Made by a program: the position numbers and the translations under genes. This document shows positions 49,244-58,055 of a DNA stretch of 64,000 bases, in pieces (positions within the stretch are counted from its first letter, which is position 1; the number at the start of each line of letters is the position of its first letter). The notes beneath the pieces are model-generated. The model was not told the DNA's origin and ran no database searches. It saw nothing but the letters and a program-made list of their open reading frames with translations. The stretch is from DASSUW01 sp963811895 (GTDB lineage Bacteria; Actinomycetota; Thermoleophilia; Solirubrobacterales; Solirubrobacteraceae): the NCBI GenBank assembly GCA_963811895.1, contig CAWETE010000016.1, positions 345,794-409,793 of the forward strand. Direction: 5' to 3'.

Positions 49244-50021
49244 GTCGCCCGGAGGGCGAAACTCCACTTCGAGGACACGGGCGGCTCCGGGCCGCCCGTC
49301 CTCCTGATCATGGGGCTGGGGATGAACGCCACCGGGTGGTGGCGGACGATCCCTGCTTTGGATGGGTTCCGCGTGCTGTCCTTCGACAACCGCGGCGTGG
49401 GGCGCTCTGACCGCGTGCCGGGTCCGTACACGGTGGCCGAGATGGCCGACGACGCCGTCTCGGTGCTCGATGCGGCGGGCGTCGATTCCGCGCACGTCTA
49501 CGGCATCTCGCTCGGCGGGATGATCGCCCAGGAGGTCGCGCTGCGGCACCCGATCGCGTGTGCGCGCGCTGGTGCTGGGGGCGACCACGCGCGGCGGCGA
49601 CGGCGCACGTGGCCGCCTCCGAAGACGTGGTGTCGTTCGTCCGGCTGCGCGCGCAGATGACCGCCGAGCACGCCGTCTGGGCGTCGGTGCCGATCAACTA
49701 CGCCGCGCGCACGCGCGCCGAGGGCGGCGACCGGATCGCCGAGGACATCGCCCAGCGCCTGCGCTTCCCGGTCGAGGCCGAGTACTACAGCGCCCAGCTC
49801 GCGGCGGCCAACGGCCACGACGCCCGGGTCGAGGACATCGCGCCCCCACGCTCGTCGTCCACGGCGACGAGGACGTCCTGATCCCGCCGGCCAACGGCGA
49901 GCGGCTCGCCGCAGACATCCCCGGCGCCGAGCTCTCGCTGTGGCCGGGCGCGGCGCACCTGTACTTCACCGACGAGCCCGAGGTCGACCGCTACGTGGCG
50001 GCGTGGCTGAGCCGCCATTGA
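49244..50021 (+). pseudogene. Alpha/beta hydrolase, three frameshifts
   Basis: Fragments in sequence order give an alpha/beta-hydrolase: KLHFEDTGGSGPPVLLIMGLGMNATGWW, FDNRGVGRSDRVPGPYTVAEMADD, the nucleophile elbow GISLGG, then VRALVLGATT, HVAASEDVVSFVRLRAQ and TLVVHGDEDVLIPP plus a late His in GAAHLYF. The frame changes near 49552, 49593 and 49845; the first two fit single-base insertions and the third a change in a C5 run. No good start codon exists in the first frame; the stop of acs is two bases upstream. The product would be an esterase-type hydrolase if reads show the indels are errors. Confidence 0.7.
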
Positions 50022-50104
50022 ACGTCAACCCCGGCATTGAGGGGGCGGGATCGACCGGCCGCGGATCGATGTCCCTGTTCCCTACCCAGCCGCAGTTGAC
50101 GTTC
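50020..50104. repeat. 85-bp intergenic element, GAACGTCAAC inverted ends (copy A)
   Basis: Begins GAACGTCAACCCCGGCATTG and ends with the reverse complement of GAACGTCAACTGCGGCTGGG. It fills the space between two convergent genes: its left end overlaps the hydrolase TGA and its right end is 8 bases from the SDR stop codon. A second copy (55110-55258) shares the 35-base left end (one mismatch) and the 25-base right end exactly; a half copy is at 16612. Confidence 0.65.
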
Positions 50105-50112
50105 GCCGGCGG

Positions 50113-50845
50113 CTACCGCGCGGTCCAGCCCTGGTCCATCGAGATCGCCGAGCCCGTGAAGGCGCGGCCGGCGTCACCGAGCAGGAAGGCGACCGTCTCG
50201 GCCACCTCGTCGGGCTCGATCAGCCGCTTGACGGCGTGCGGGGCGAGGATGACCTCCTCCAAGCACGCGCTCCTCGGGCATCCCGTGGGCCTCCGCCTGG
50301 GCGGTGACCTGGTTCTCCACCAGCGGCGTGCGCACGTAGCCGGGGCAGAGCGCGCAGGCCGAGATGCCCTCGCCGGCGCCTTCCAGAGCCAGCGTCTTCA
50401 CCAGCCCGAGCAGCCCGTGCTTGGCCGACACGTAGGCGCTCTTGAACGGCGAGGCGACGAGCCCGTGGACGGAGGCGATCGCGACGAAGCGGCCGTCGCC
50501 CGACTCGCGCAGCGCCGGCCAGGCGGCGCGGGCGAGCAGGAACGGGCTGGTCAGCAGCAACGCGATCATGGCGTCCCAGCGGTCCTCGGGGAACTCCTCG
50601 ACCGGCGCGACGTGCTGGAAGCCGGCGTTGGGGATCACGGCGTCGAGGCGGCCGAACTCGTCGAGCGCCTTGGCGACGGCGTCGCGGTTGCCCTCGCGCG
50701 TAGTGAGATCGGCGGCGAAGGGCACGCCCGGCCCGTCCGCCTCGAGATCCACCGACAGCACGTCGAAGCCGTCGCGCTCGAGCCGCGCCGCGATCGCGCG
50801 GCCGATCCCGCTCGCCGCCCCCGTCACCAGCACCGCCCGCTGCAT
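50113..50845 (-). pseudogene. SDR oxidoreductase (3-hydroxybutyrate dehydrogenase-like), one frameshift
   Basis: MQRAVLVTGAASGIGRAIAARLERDG (NAD-binding TGxxxGxG), PNAGFQH, and the catalytic YxxxK in SAYVSAKHG, then CPGYVRTPLVENQVT. After HGMPEERVL the frame breaks near 50262; with one G removed it continues EEVILAPHAVKRLIEPDEVAETVAFLL ... SAISMDQGWTAR and stops. The GMPEE ... DxGWTA pattern is that of 3-hydroxybutyrate dehydrogenase, which interconverts 3-hydroxybutyrate and acetoacetate. It fits the neighbouring short-chain acid genes. Likely functional if the base is an error. Confidence 0.75.
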
Positions 50846-50850
50846 GTGCG

Positions 50851-51148
50851 TCAGTGTCCCAACTCGCGCATCAGCCGGCGGACCGACCGCGGCGCGACGC
50901 CCATCGCGACGACCTGGGTGCCCGCGGTCGCCCTCGTCGACGTCGATCATCACGGCCTCGCGGCGGCTGCGGCGCAGCAGGCCGCGACGGTACTCCAGCT
51001 CGAAGCGCAGCCGCCCGTCGGCGCGCTGCGTGATGCGGTAACCGCGGGACTCCATCTCGGGCGCGACGTCGCGCAGCAGCTCGGTCATGACGGTCTGCGC
51101 GTCGGCTCGCGGATAGGTGCGGTAGCTGAAGGGGCGTCTGCCCGGCAC
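50851..51148 (-). pseudogene. Small hypothetical protein, one frameshift
   Basis: Reads VPGRRPFSYRTYPRADAQTVMTELLRDVAPEMESRGYRITQ, then RLRFELEYRRGLLRRSRREAVMIDVDEGDRG. Near 50920, GGG must become GG to continue TQVVAMGVAPRSVRRLMRELGH and stop five bases before the SDR start. The protein (~98 residues) has a helix-strand pattern and no recognised family. It lies directly upstream of the SDR gene on the same strand. Confidence 0.5.
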
Positions 51149-51190
51149 ACCCTCAGTATCGTCAGCCTGGACGTCGAGGGGAGGAGAGCG

Positions 51191-52753
51191 ATGACCCTGG
51201 ATATCGGGACCTACGAGGAAGCCGTCGCCGCGCACGAGTGGCGTGTCCCCGATCGCTACAACATCGCGGCCGACTGCTGCGACAAGCACCCTGCCGACAA
51301 GCTCGCGATGATCCACGAGGACTTCGAGGGCACGGTCCGGCGGATCCAGTGGGGCGAGCTGCAGGAGTGGTCGAACCGCTTCGCGAACGTGTTGCGCGCC
51401 CACGGTGTAGAGCAGGGTGACCGCGTCGCCATGCTGCTCCCGCCGACCCCCGAGACCGCCGCCGCCTTCTTCGGCACCTACAAGGCCGGGGCGATCCTGC
51501 TCTCGATGTCGGTGCTCTACGGCGACGACGGCATCCGCCACCGGATCGACGACTCCGAGCCGAAGGTGCTGGTCACCAACGAGGCCAACAAGGACCGCGT
51601 GAAGGCCGACCAGATCCTGGTCCTCGATCAGGACCTGCTGGCCGGCGGCGACCCGGAGTTCGAGGCGGTCGACACGGCGGCCGACGACCCGGCGCAGCTC
51701 TACTACTCGTCAGGCACCACGGGGCTCGCCAAGGGCATCCTGCACGCGCACCGCTACCTGCTGGCGCACGAGGAGTTCGTCTACTGCCACGACGTCCAGG
51801 ACGGCGAGCTGTTCCACGGCATGGGCGAGTGGGCGTGGGCGGCCGGCATCGCGCCGCTGCTCGGCCCGTGGCGGCTCGGCGCCGTGCAGCTGGTCTACCA
51901 GCGCCAGGGCGGCTTCGATCCTCACAAGCAGCTGGACTTCCTGTCCCGCCACGAGGCCTCCAACGTCTTCACCACGCCCACGGCGATGCGCTCGATGATG
52001 GCGATCTCCGACGCGGGCACGCGCTACCCGCAGAAGTTCCGCCGCGTGTGCTCGGCGGGCGAGCCGCTGAACCCGGAGGCGATCCGCTGGTTCCGCGAGC
52101 AGTACGGGCTCACGGTGCTCGACTACTACGGGCTCACCGAGTCCTATCCGCTGGTCGCCAACTACCCGTTCATGGACGTCCGCGAGGGCTCGATGGGCAA
52201 GCCGATGCCGGGCTGGGACGTGCAGATCCTCGACGAGGACGAGAACCCGGTCCCGCAGGGCGAGCGCGGCGAGATCTGCCTGCGCGCGCGGTCGAACCCG
52301 CACTATCCGATCGGCTACTGGCGCAACGAGGAGGCGTCGGAGGAGACCTTCGGCGGCGAGTGGTTCCACTCCAAGGACGCGGCGCGCTTCGACGAGGACG
52401 GCTACGTCTGGTACGAGGGCCGCGCCGACGACGTGATCATCGCCGCCGGCTACCGGATCGGGCCGTTCGAGGTCGAGTCCGCCTGCCTCGAGCACGAGGC
52501 GGTGGCCGAGGCGGCCGCCGTCGCCTCGCCCGACGAACGGCGCGGCAACGTGGTCAAGGCGTTCATCGTGCTGGCCAAGGGCCACGAGGGCTCCGACGAG
52601 CTGGTGGAGGAGATCCAGAAGTTCGTCCGCGAACGCCTGTCCGCGTATGCCTACCCTCGTCGCATCGAGTTCGTCGACGAGCTGCCCAAGACGCTGACCG
52701 GCAAGATCCGGCGCATCGAGCTGCGCCAGAAGGAGATGGAATCGGCGCAGTGA
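51191..52753 (+). CDS. AMP-forming acyl-CoA synthetase
   Basis: A 520-residue ANL-superfamily ligase related to benzoate/medium-chain acyl-CoA synthetases. AMP-binding motifs: YYSSGTTGLAKGILHAHRY, YYGLTESYPL, FHSKDAARFDEDGYVWYEGRADDVIIAAGYRIGPFEVES, and the C-terminal PKTLTGKIRRIEL lysine. It activates a carboxylic acid through an acyl-AMP to acyl-CoA; substrate unclear. GGGAGGAG precedes the ATG. The stop overlaps the transglutaminase GTG (GTGA). Confidence 0.92.
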   Translation: MTLDIGTYEEAVAAHEWRVPDRYNIAADCCDKHPADKLAMIHEDFEGTVRRIQWGELQEWSNRFANVLRAHGVEQGDRVAMLLPPTPETAAAFFGTYKAGAILLSMSVLYGDDGIRHRIDDSEPKVLVTNEANKDRVKADQILVLDQDLLAGGDPEFEAVDTAADDPAQLYYSSGTTGLAKGILHAHRYLLAHEEFVYCHDVQDGELFHGMGEWAWAAGIAPLLGPWRLGAVQLVYQRQGGFDPHKQLDFLSRHEASNVFTTPTAMRSMMAISDAGTRYPQKFRRVCSAGEPLNPEAIRWFREQYGLTVLDYYGLTESYPLVANYPFMDVREGSMGKPMPGWDVQILDEDENPVPQGERGEICLRARSNPHYPIGYWRNEEASEETFGGEWFHSKDAARFDEDGYVWYEGRADDVIIAAGYRIGPFEVESACLEHEAVAEAAAVASPDERRGNVVKAFIVLAKGHEGSDELVEEIQKFVRERLSAYAYPRRIEFVDELPKTLTGKIRRIELRQKEMESAQ

Positions 52754-55101
52754 CCACATCCGAGCGCGGCCCGGACGCGCTGCTGCCACTGTGGGCGGCG
52801 CGGCTGCTGGGATTCGCCGCGCTCGCCTCGCTGGGCGCGCTCGAGTGGCAGCGGATGGTCGCGGGGCTGAGCTCCGGCCGGGCCCTGCTCTGGGTGGCGG
52901 CGGCGACGGCGGCCGCGGCGCTGGTCATCGCCTGCGAGCGGGTGCCGCCGCGCTGGTACACGCTCGCGCTGCCGGCCGCGACGGCGGCGGGCCTGTTCGC
53001 GGCGCTCGTCGTGTCCGGGATCGACCTCGAGTACCTCAAGCCGCGCAATTGGCGCGAGCTGATCGACGGCGTCGTGAGCGGCGCGCAGTCGCTCGGCACC
53101 GTGGCGATGCCGTACGACGGCGCCGATCCGTGGCCGCGCGCCGCGCTCCAGATCGGCGGCGCGCTGCTCCTCACGCTGTCCGCCCAGCTCGCCTGCTGGC
53201 CGCGAGGCGGGGGCGCCCGCGGGTACCCGTTCCTCGCGCTCGTCGGGCTGCTCGTGCTCGTCGTCTCGCCCGTCGTCTCGCTCGGCGGCACGCGGCCGCT
53301 GCTGCTCGGCGCGGCGATCGCGGCGCTCACCGTCTGCTTCCTGTGGCTCGAGCGGCTGCCGCTGCGGCCCGGCCTGGGCGTCGCCGCGCTGCTCGGCGTG
53401 GCGCTGGCCGGCGCGCTGCCGCTGGCCGCGGTCGCCGACCGCGGCGAGCCGTGGTTCGACTACAAGTCGTTCGCCGAGGGGATCGGGCCCGATGACCCGG
53501 TCCGCTTCTCCTGGAACCAGGACTACGGCCCGATCGACTGGCCGCGCGACGGCAACGAGGTGATGCGCGTCGCCTCCGACGAGCCGCACTACTGGAAGGC
53601 GGCCAACCTCTCGACCTTCGACGGGACGGGCTGGAACGAGCAGACGCCCGAGCGCGGCGGCGACGACTTCGAGGAGGAGCTGCGCGAGGACTGGCGCAAC
53701 AAGCCGGGCTGGCAGGACAGGATCGAGGTCTCGATCCGGCGCATGCGCACGCTCGACGTCCCGGGCCCCGGCACGATCATGGAGATCGACAACGCGACGC
53801 GGCCGCTGCGCCCGTCCGGCGTCCCCGGCCGCTGGACGGCGAGCTCGGAGCTGCGGCGCGGCGACTCCTACACGGCCGAGGTCTACGACCCCGAGCCGAC
53901 GGCCGGCGAGCTGCGCCAGGCCAACCGGACGGGCCTCCGCGTCGCGCGCTCCGACCAGCTCGAGCTCGCCCTGCCGTTCCTGCTGGGGCGCCGGCCGACG
54001 GTCCGGTCGGTCGGCGGCGTCACCGACGGGCGGATCGACGAGGCGGTCATCCACTTCCGGCCGTTCGGCGACGATGACGTCGGCTACGTCACCTACCCGA
54101 AGGTGCAGCGCACGCGCTACGACGCGATCGACAGCACGTTCCGCCGCTCGCCGTACGCGCGGACGTGGGAGCTGGCCAAGGAGTTCCGCGCGACCGCCGA
54201 GACCCCGTTCGAGTACATCCTGCTCGTCAACAGCTACCTGCGCGGCGGCGAGTTCGGCTACTCCGAGCGGCCGCGGCAGCCGCCGGCCGGCCGCGCGCCG
54301 CTCGACTTCTTCCTGATCGACTCCAAGGAGGGCTACTGCCAGCACTTCTCCGGGGCGATGGCGCTGCTGCTGCGGATGGGCGGGATCCCGGCGCGGGTGG
54401 CCACCGGGTTCAGCCCCGGCGGCTTCTCGAAGCGCCGCGACGCCTGGATCGTGCGCGACACCGACGCCCACGCCTGGGTCGAGGCGTGGTTCGACGAGCT
54501 CGGCTGGATCACCTACGACCCGACGCCCGACTCCACCCCGGCGCGCTCGCAGATCGCCGCGCTGGAGGCGGCGCCGGCCCCGATCCCGACCTCGCCGACC
54601 GAGACCGACCCGGCGGCCGGCGGCGGCATCGGCTCGCAGCAGTCGGGCGTGCTGCGGCCGAACCTGCTCTTCGACCCGCTGCGCAACAGCCCGGGCACGC
54701 CGCCCGACGAGCAGGGCACGGGCCGGGCCTGGTGGGTCTGGGCGCTGATCGGGGTCGCCGTCGTTTTCGCCGCCCTCGTCCTCGTTCGCCGGCTCCGCAC
54801 CCGCCGCCGCCGCGGCAAGCTGGCGCCGCTCGATCGCGCGGTCGCCGAGCTCGAGGCCGCGCTGCGGCGCGCCGGGCGGCCGCTGCCGACCGGCACCACG
54901 CTGCGCCAGCTCGAGCAGCGCCTTGGAGCGTCACCGGACGCGACCGCGTACCTGCGCGCGTTGAGCGCGTCGCGCTACGGGCCGGAGGCCACGCCGCCCA
55001 CTTCGGCGCAGCGGAAGGCCTTGAGGCGCGCTCTGGCGCAGGGGCTCGGCTGGGCGGGTCGGTTGCGCGCGCTGTGGGCGTTGCCGCCGTGGCCGCGGTG
55101 A
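52750..55101 (+). CDS. Membrane-anchored transglutaminase-like protein
   Basis: A 783-residue protein. Six or so N-terminal transmembrane helices (residues ~15-220) precede an extracytoplasmic region with a transglutaminase core: nucleophile in EGYCQHFSGAMALLLRMGGIPARVATGF, His in DTDAHAWVEAWF and Asp in ITYDPTPD. A single C-terminal transmembrane helix (WWVWALIGVAVVFAALVLV) and a basic cytoplasmic tail follow. This is the TgpA/DUF3488-type architecture common in actinobacteria, often next to DUF58 and MoxR genes, which are absent here. The GTG is coupled to the upstream ligase. Confidence 0.92.
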   Translation: MTTSERGPDALLPLWAARLLGFAALASLGALEWQRMVAGLSSGRALLWVAAATAAAALVIACERVPPRWYTLALPAATAAGLFAALVVSGIDLEYLKPRNWRELIDGVVSGAQSLGTVAMPYDGADPWPRAALQIGGALLLTLSAQLACWPRGGGARGYPFLALVGLLVLVVSPVVSLGGTRPLLLGAAIAALTVCFLWLERLPLRPGLGVAALLGVALAGALPLAAVADRGEPWFDYKSFAEGIGPDDPVRFSWNQDYGPIDWPRDGNEVMRVASDEPHYWKAANLSTFDGTGWNEQTPERGGDDFEEELREDWRNKPGWQDRIEVSIRRMRTLDVPGPGTIMEIDNATRPLRPSGVPGRWTASSELRRGDSYTAEVYDPEPTAGELRQANRTGLRVARSDQLELALPFLLGRRPTVRSVGGVTDGRIDEAVIHFRPFGDDDVGYVTYPKVQRTRYDAIDSTFRRSPYARTWELAKEFRATAETPFEYILLVNSYLRGGEFGYSERPRQPPAGRAPLDFFLIDSKEGYCQHFSGAMALLLRMGGIPARVATGFSPGGFSKRRDAWIVRDTDAHAWVEAWFDELGWITYDPTPDSTPARSQIAALEAAPAPIPTSPTETDPAAGGGIGSQQSGVLRPNLLFDPLRNSPGTPPDEQGTGRAWWVWALIGVAVVFAALVLVRRLRTRRRRGKLAPLDRAVAELEAALRRAGRPLPTGTTLRQLEQRLGASPDATAYLRALSASRYGPEATPPTSAQRKALRRALAQGLGWAGRLRALWALPPWPR

Positions 55102-55109
55102 GTGCCGGC

Positions 55110-55258
55110 GAACGTCAACCCCGGCATTGAGGGAGCGGGATCGAGGCTTGCGACGGGCCCGATTGGTCACTTTGTCCACGTCTGAGGTGGACAAAGTGAC
55201 CAATCGGCAGGCCGCGCGGTCGAAACCTCGCCTCCCTACCCAGCCGCAGTTGACGTTC
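55110..55258. repeat. 149-bp intergenic element, GAACGTCAAC inverted ends (copy B)
   Basis: Same family as the element at 50020: the left end GAACGTCAACCCCGGCATTG and the right end matching the reverse complement GAACGTCAACTGCGGCTGGG. It lies between the convergent transglutaminase and ThyX-like genes and comes within a few bases of both stop codons. Unlike copy A, its centre holds an unrelated perfect 21-base palindrome. Confidence 0.65.
55159..55207. repeat. Perfect 21-bp inverted repeat inside copy B
   Basis: Arms CCGATTGGTCACTTTGTCCA+C (55159-55179) and their exact complement (55187-55207) around a 7-base loop GTCTGAG. The arms are AT-richer than the surroundings and have no flanking T-run, so a classical terminator is not obvious on either strand. 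Copy A of the element lacks it. Confidence 0.75.
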
Positions 55259-55260
55259 CG

Positions 55261-56853
55261 TCAGCGCGACAGCGCCGCACGCCGATCGTGCTGACGCATC
55301 TCACTCAGGATCCGCTCGAGCCGCGGCTCGGACGAGCGGTCGACGTAGTCCATCGCGGCGGCGACCGCCGGGTGGCGCGAGGCGATCTGGGCGTGCAGCT
55401 CGTGCGCGACGGCGCGGTAGCCGGGGTGGCCCTCGCGGCCCGAGCGCAGCTCGATCAGGTGCATCGCCTCGCGGGCGTTCATGTCGAGCACGTAGCGCAT
55501 CCGGTAGCCGAGGCAGAGCGCGTACGGCGCGGCCTCACCCAGGCCCGCGCCCGAGAGCCGCTCGTACTCGGCCTGTGAGCGCTCGAGCGCTCGGGCGTAG
55601 AGGTCGCCGCAGCCGGCGGCCGCGACCTCCTCGGGCACGTCGGCGCCGAGGTCGGGCGACAGCCGCTGCCACTGGACGGTGAGCATCCGGTGGCGCTGGA
55701 GATCGCGGAACGCGCCGTAGTCGGACACGATCTCGAACCGGTAGCGCAGGGCCTCGAACCCGCGGCCCGGCCGGTGGCGGCGGTTGCGCCGCTCGCCCAC
55801 GAGGTCGGCGAGCGCGCGGGCGCGCTCCTCGGAGCCGAGCGCGCGGACCGCCTCGAGCGTCTCCTCCTCGCCGGCGGTCGCGGCCTCGAACAGGAGCGCG
55901 GCGAGCAGCTGCTCCTCGTCGCCGTCGCAGTGCAGCAGGCGAACCGACGGCCGGTCGTCGGACTCCTCGCGGCGGCCGAGCCCCAGGCGCGCGGCCCAGC
56001 GCTCGGTCGCCTCGCGGCGGCGCTCGAGGTAGGAGACCCACTCGCCGCCGCGGTCGGGCCGCTCGACGCGCGAGACGAAGCTCGGCATGACCGCCTTGAT
56101 GGCGTCGAGGATCATCTGGCCGTAGGCGCGCGCCTCCGGCAGCGGATCGGCCATCAGGTGCAGGATCAGCTGCTCGTAGGCCTGGCCGGTGGCGTAGATG
56201 CCCATGTGCGAGAGCGAGGCGGCGGGCAGCAGGCCGCGCAGCAGGTCGTACGACTTGGCGTTCACGGCCCGCCGGCGCGCCGCCTCGGGCTCGCCCTCGC
56301 TGCGCGGGAACGTCTCGTCCACCCACGCGCGCACGCGCGGGAGCGCCTCGGCGTAGGCACCGAACAGCGCGTCCATGGCCGCCTCGTACTCGGGCCCGAG
56401 CGCCTCGTCGCGGTAGTAGCGGTAGCCGCCGCCGGGCATCGGCGCGTCGTAGGCGATGTAGCGCGTCGACTGCTCGAGATAGGCCGCCAGCCGCGGCCGC
56501 TGGAGCGTCTTGGTGAGGATGTTCGAGACCCACTCGCAGGCCACGTGCGCGCCGCCGAGCTGGGCCACAGAGTCATCCCCGTAGCCGACGAAGATCCGCT
56601 CGTAGAGCTCCGCCGCGCGGGTGCCCTCGCCGGCGTCCCAGCCGGCGCCGGAGGCCTCGGGCAGCGAGTCCGCGAACTCGTCGAGGAACAGGCGCCGCAG
56701 CGTCCCCGGATAGCGCGAGTAGCGCGCGAACAGCGCTCCCTTGACGGTCTCGGGCAGGTTCACGAGCGCGAACACCGGACCGTCCAGCGACGTCACGTGC
56801 GGAGCCAGGCGAGCCTGCTCGGCTGCGGTGAGATCGTCGGACGGGTAGCGCAC
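55261..56853 (-). CDS. Tandem ThyX-like (FAD-dependent thymidylate synthase) protein
   Basis: A 530-residue protein built from two ThyX-like halves. The N half has RPRLAAYLEQSTRYIAYD (residues 119-136), which aligns with the ThyX motif but with His of RHR changed to Pro. The C half has LQRHRMLTVQWQRLSPDL (RHR at 387-389), keeping RHR but losing the following S/E/S. It ends with the ThyX-typical NAREAMHLIELRSGREGHPGY. Canonical ThyX (~220-250 residues) is a homotetramer making dTMP with FAD and CH2-THF. Whether this fused form is active is unknown. TAACGT lies 9 bases before the GTG. Confidence 0.8.
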   Translation of the reverse strand: MRYPSDDLTAAEQARLAPHVTSLDGPVFALVNLPETVKGALFARYSRYPGTLRRLFLDEFADSLPEASGAGWDAGEGTRAAELYERIFVGYGDDSVAQLGGAHVACEWVSNILTKTLQRPRLAAYLEQSTRYIAYDAPMPGGGYRYYRDEALGPEYEAAMDALFGAYAEALPRVRAWVDETFPRSEGEPEAARRRAVNAKSYDLLRGLLPAASLSHMGIYATGQAYEQLILHLMADPLPEARAYGQMILDAIKAVMPSFVSRVERPDRGGEWVSYLERRREATERWAARLGLGRREESDDRPSVRLLHCDGDEEQLLAALLFEAATAGEEETLEAVRALGSEERARALADLVGERRNRRHRPGRGFEALRYRFEIVSDYGAFRDLQRHRMLTVQWQRLSPDLGADVPEEVAAAGCGDLYARALERSQAEYERLSGAGLGEAAPYALCLGYRMRYVLDMNAREAMHLIELRSGREGHPGYRAVAHELHAQIASRHPAVAAAMDYVDRSSEPRLERILSEMRQHDRRAALSR

Positions 56854-56893
56854 GGGTCGGCCACGTTAGCGCGGCCGTCGGAGGGACCGGGTG

Positions 56894-56909
56894 GGCGCGG
56901 AGCCGCGCC
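56894..56909 (-). terminator. Short GC hairpin after hypothetical gene
   Basis: GGCGCGG / CCGCGCC around a two-base loop (so really a 6-base stem with a 4-base loop), located between the hypothetical gene and the ThyX-like gene on the minus strand. No T-run follows. Weak terminator candidate. Confidence 0.3.
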
Positions 56910-56912
56910 GGA

Positions 56913-58019
56913 TCAGCCGACACCGCAGTCTGCGCGCTCCCGTGCACGCGACCCGTCCGTCCACGCCTGGGCGGCGACGAGCCGCCGGTCGAGCTCGGTC
57001 TCCGAGGCGTCGACGCCGACCGACACGCCGAGGCTGGCGCCCAGCTCGACGCCCTCCGAGTCGTCGTCCACGTCGTAGACCGCGCGCTCCACGATCCCGC
57101 TGCGCACCGCGCGGGCAACCAGCGGCCGCAGGTCGCGGCCGCGCGTGAGCAGCGCCTCGGCGGCGGCGCGATTCCCCGGGTCGCGGAGGTCGAGCCGCGC
57201 GACGGTCTCCACCACCTGGTCCGCCCGCGTGCCCCGCTGCACCGTGCGGAAGGCGATCTCGCGCGGCCCGGCGGCATCGGTTGTGAGCTCCACGATCGAG
57301 TCGCCGGTCGAGGGGCCCTCGATCCTCGCGTCCACGCCCGGCAGCGAGATGCCGCCGGCGAACGCGTCGGCCCGCGTGCGCAGGTAGTACGTCGTCCGGC
57401 CGCGGCCGACCCGTGCGCCTGCCGCGGAGCGGGCCGTCGCCTCGAACCCGGCCAGCGTAAGCGGCCCCAGCCCCGCCTCCGCCTCGCCGCCGACCACGGA
57501 GCCCACGTCGCCGAAGCGCCACGTCGCCGGAACATGGTCCTCGCGGTCCTGGTCGTCGAGGAAGCGCCGAGCCGACGCCGAGTCGGGGAACTCCCACGCC
57601 CGGCCCGACATGAGCGCGTAGTCGAGCTTGCCGCCCAACTCGGCGTTCAATCCGAGCGGGCTCGCCTCGACGCCGATGCCGACCTCGCCGCCCAGCCGCC
57701 GCTCGTCGGTGTGGGTGACGATCACGGTGCCGTCGGAGCGGCGCGAGGCCGTCCACGCGTCGTCGGCGCCGAAGCGGATCGAGGCGACCGTGAAGGTCAG
57801 CCCCTCGCCGCGCGTGCTCTCGGCCACCGTGCAGGGCGCCAGCCCCGCCGCCTCGGCGTCGGAGGCCCGGCACACGTCGCCCGCGACGATGCAGATGCCG
57901 GTCCGCACCCCGTTCGCCACCGCGTCGCCGATCGTCTCCAGCCCGACGACCGCCCCGGTGGCGGCCAGCGCGGCACCCACGAGCCCGAGGAGCGCGGTGT
58001 ACTCGGCGGACGACGACAC
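56913..58019 (-). CDS. Hypothetical protein with N-terminal hydrophobic segment
   Basis: A 368-residue protein starting VSSSAEYTALLGLVGAALAATGAVVG, a hydrophobic anchor or signal segment, then cysteines in GICIVAGDVCRASD and a long glycine-rich beta region (LGGEVGIGVEASPLGLNAELGGKLDYALMSG, AGARVGRGRTTYYLRTR). The pattern resembles exported proteins seen with pilus/Tad-like genes in actinobacteria, but no neighbour supports that and no family is recognised. It lies 36 bases downstream of nuoN. Confidence 0.6.
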   Translation of the reverse strand: MSSSAEYTALLGLVGAALAATGAVVGLETIGDAVANGVRTGICIVAGDVCRASDAEAAGLAPCTVAESTRGEGLTFTVASIRFGADDAWTASRRSDGTVIVTHTDERRLGGEVGIGVEASPLGLNAELGGKLDYALMSGRAWEFPDSASARRFLDDQDREDHVPATWRFGDVGSVVGGEAEAGLGPLTLAGFEATARSAAGARVGRGRTTYYLRTRADAFAGGISLPGVDARIEGPSTGDSIVELTTDAAGPREIAFRTVQRGTRADQVVETVARLDLRDPGNRAAAEALLTRGRDLRPLVARAVRSGIVERAVYDVDDDSEGVELGASLGVSVGVDASETELDRRLVAAQAWTDGSRARERADCGVG

Positions 58020-58055
58020 ACAGCCCGTAGGCGGCGCCGCCCGGAGTTCGCCCCC

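Noticed and set aside
49560..50021. Independent small genes in the alpha/beta hydrolase region
   Set aside because: The pieces continue one hydrolase in order, in different frames.
55159..55207. Rho-independent terminator
   Set aside because: The stem is perfect but there is no T-run on either strand and the loop is 7 bases; kept only as an inverted repeat.
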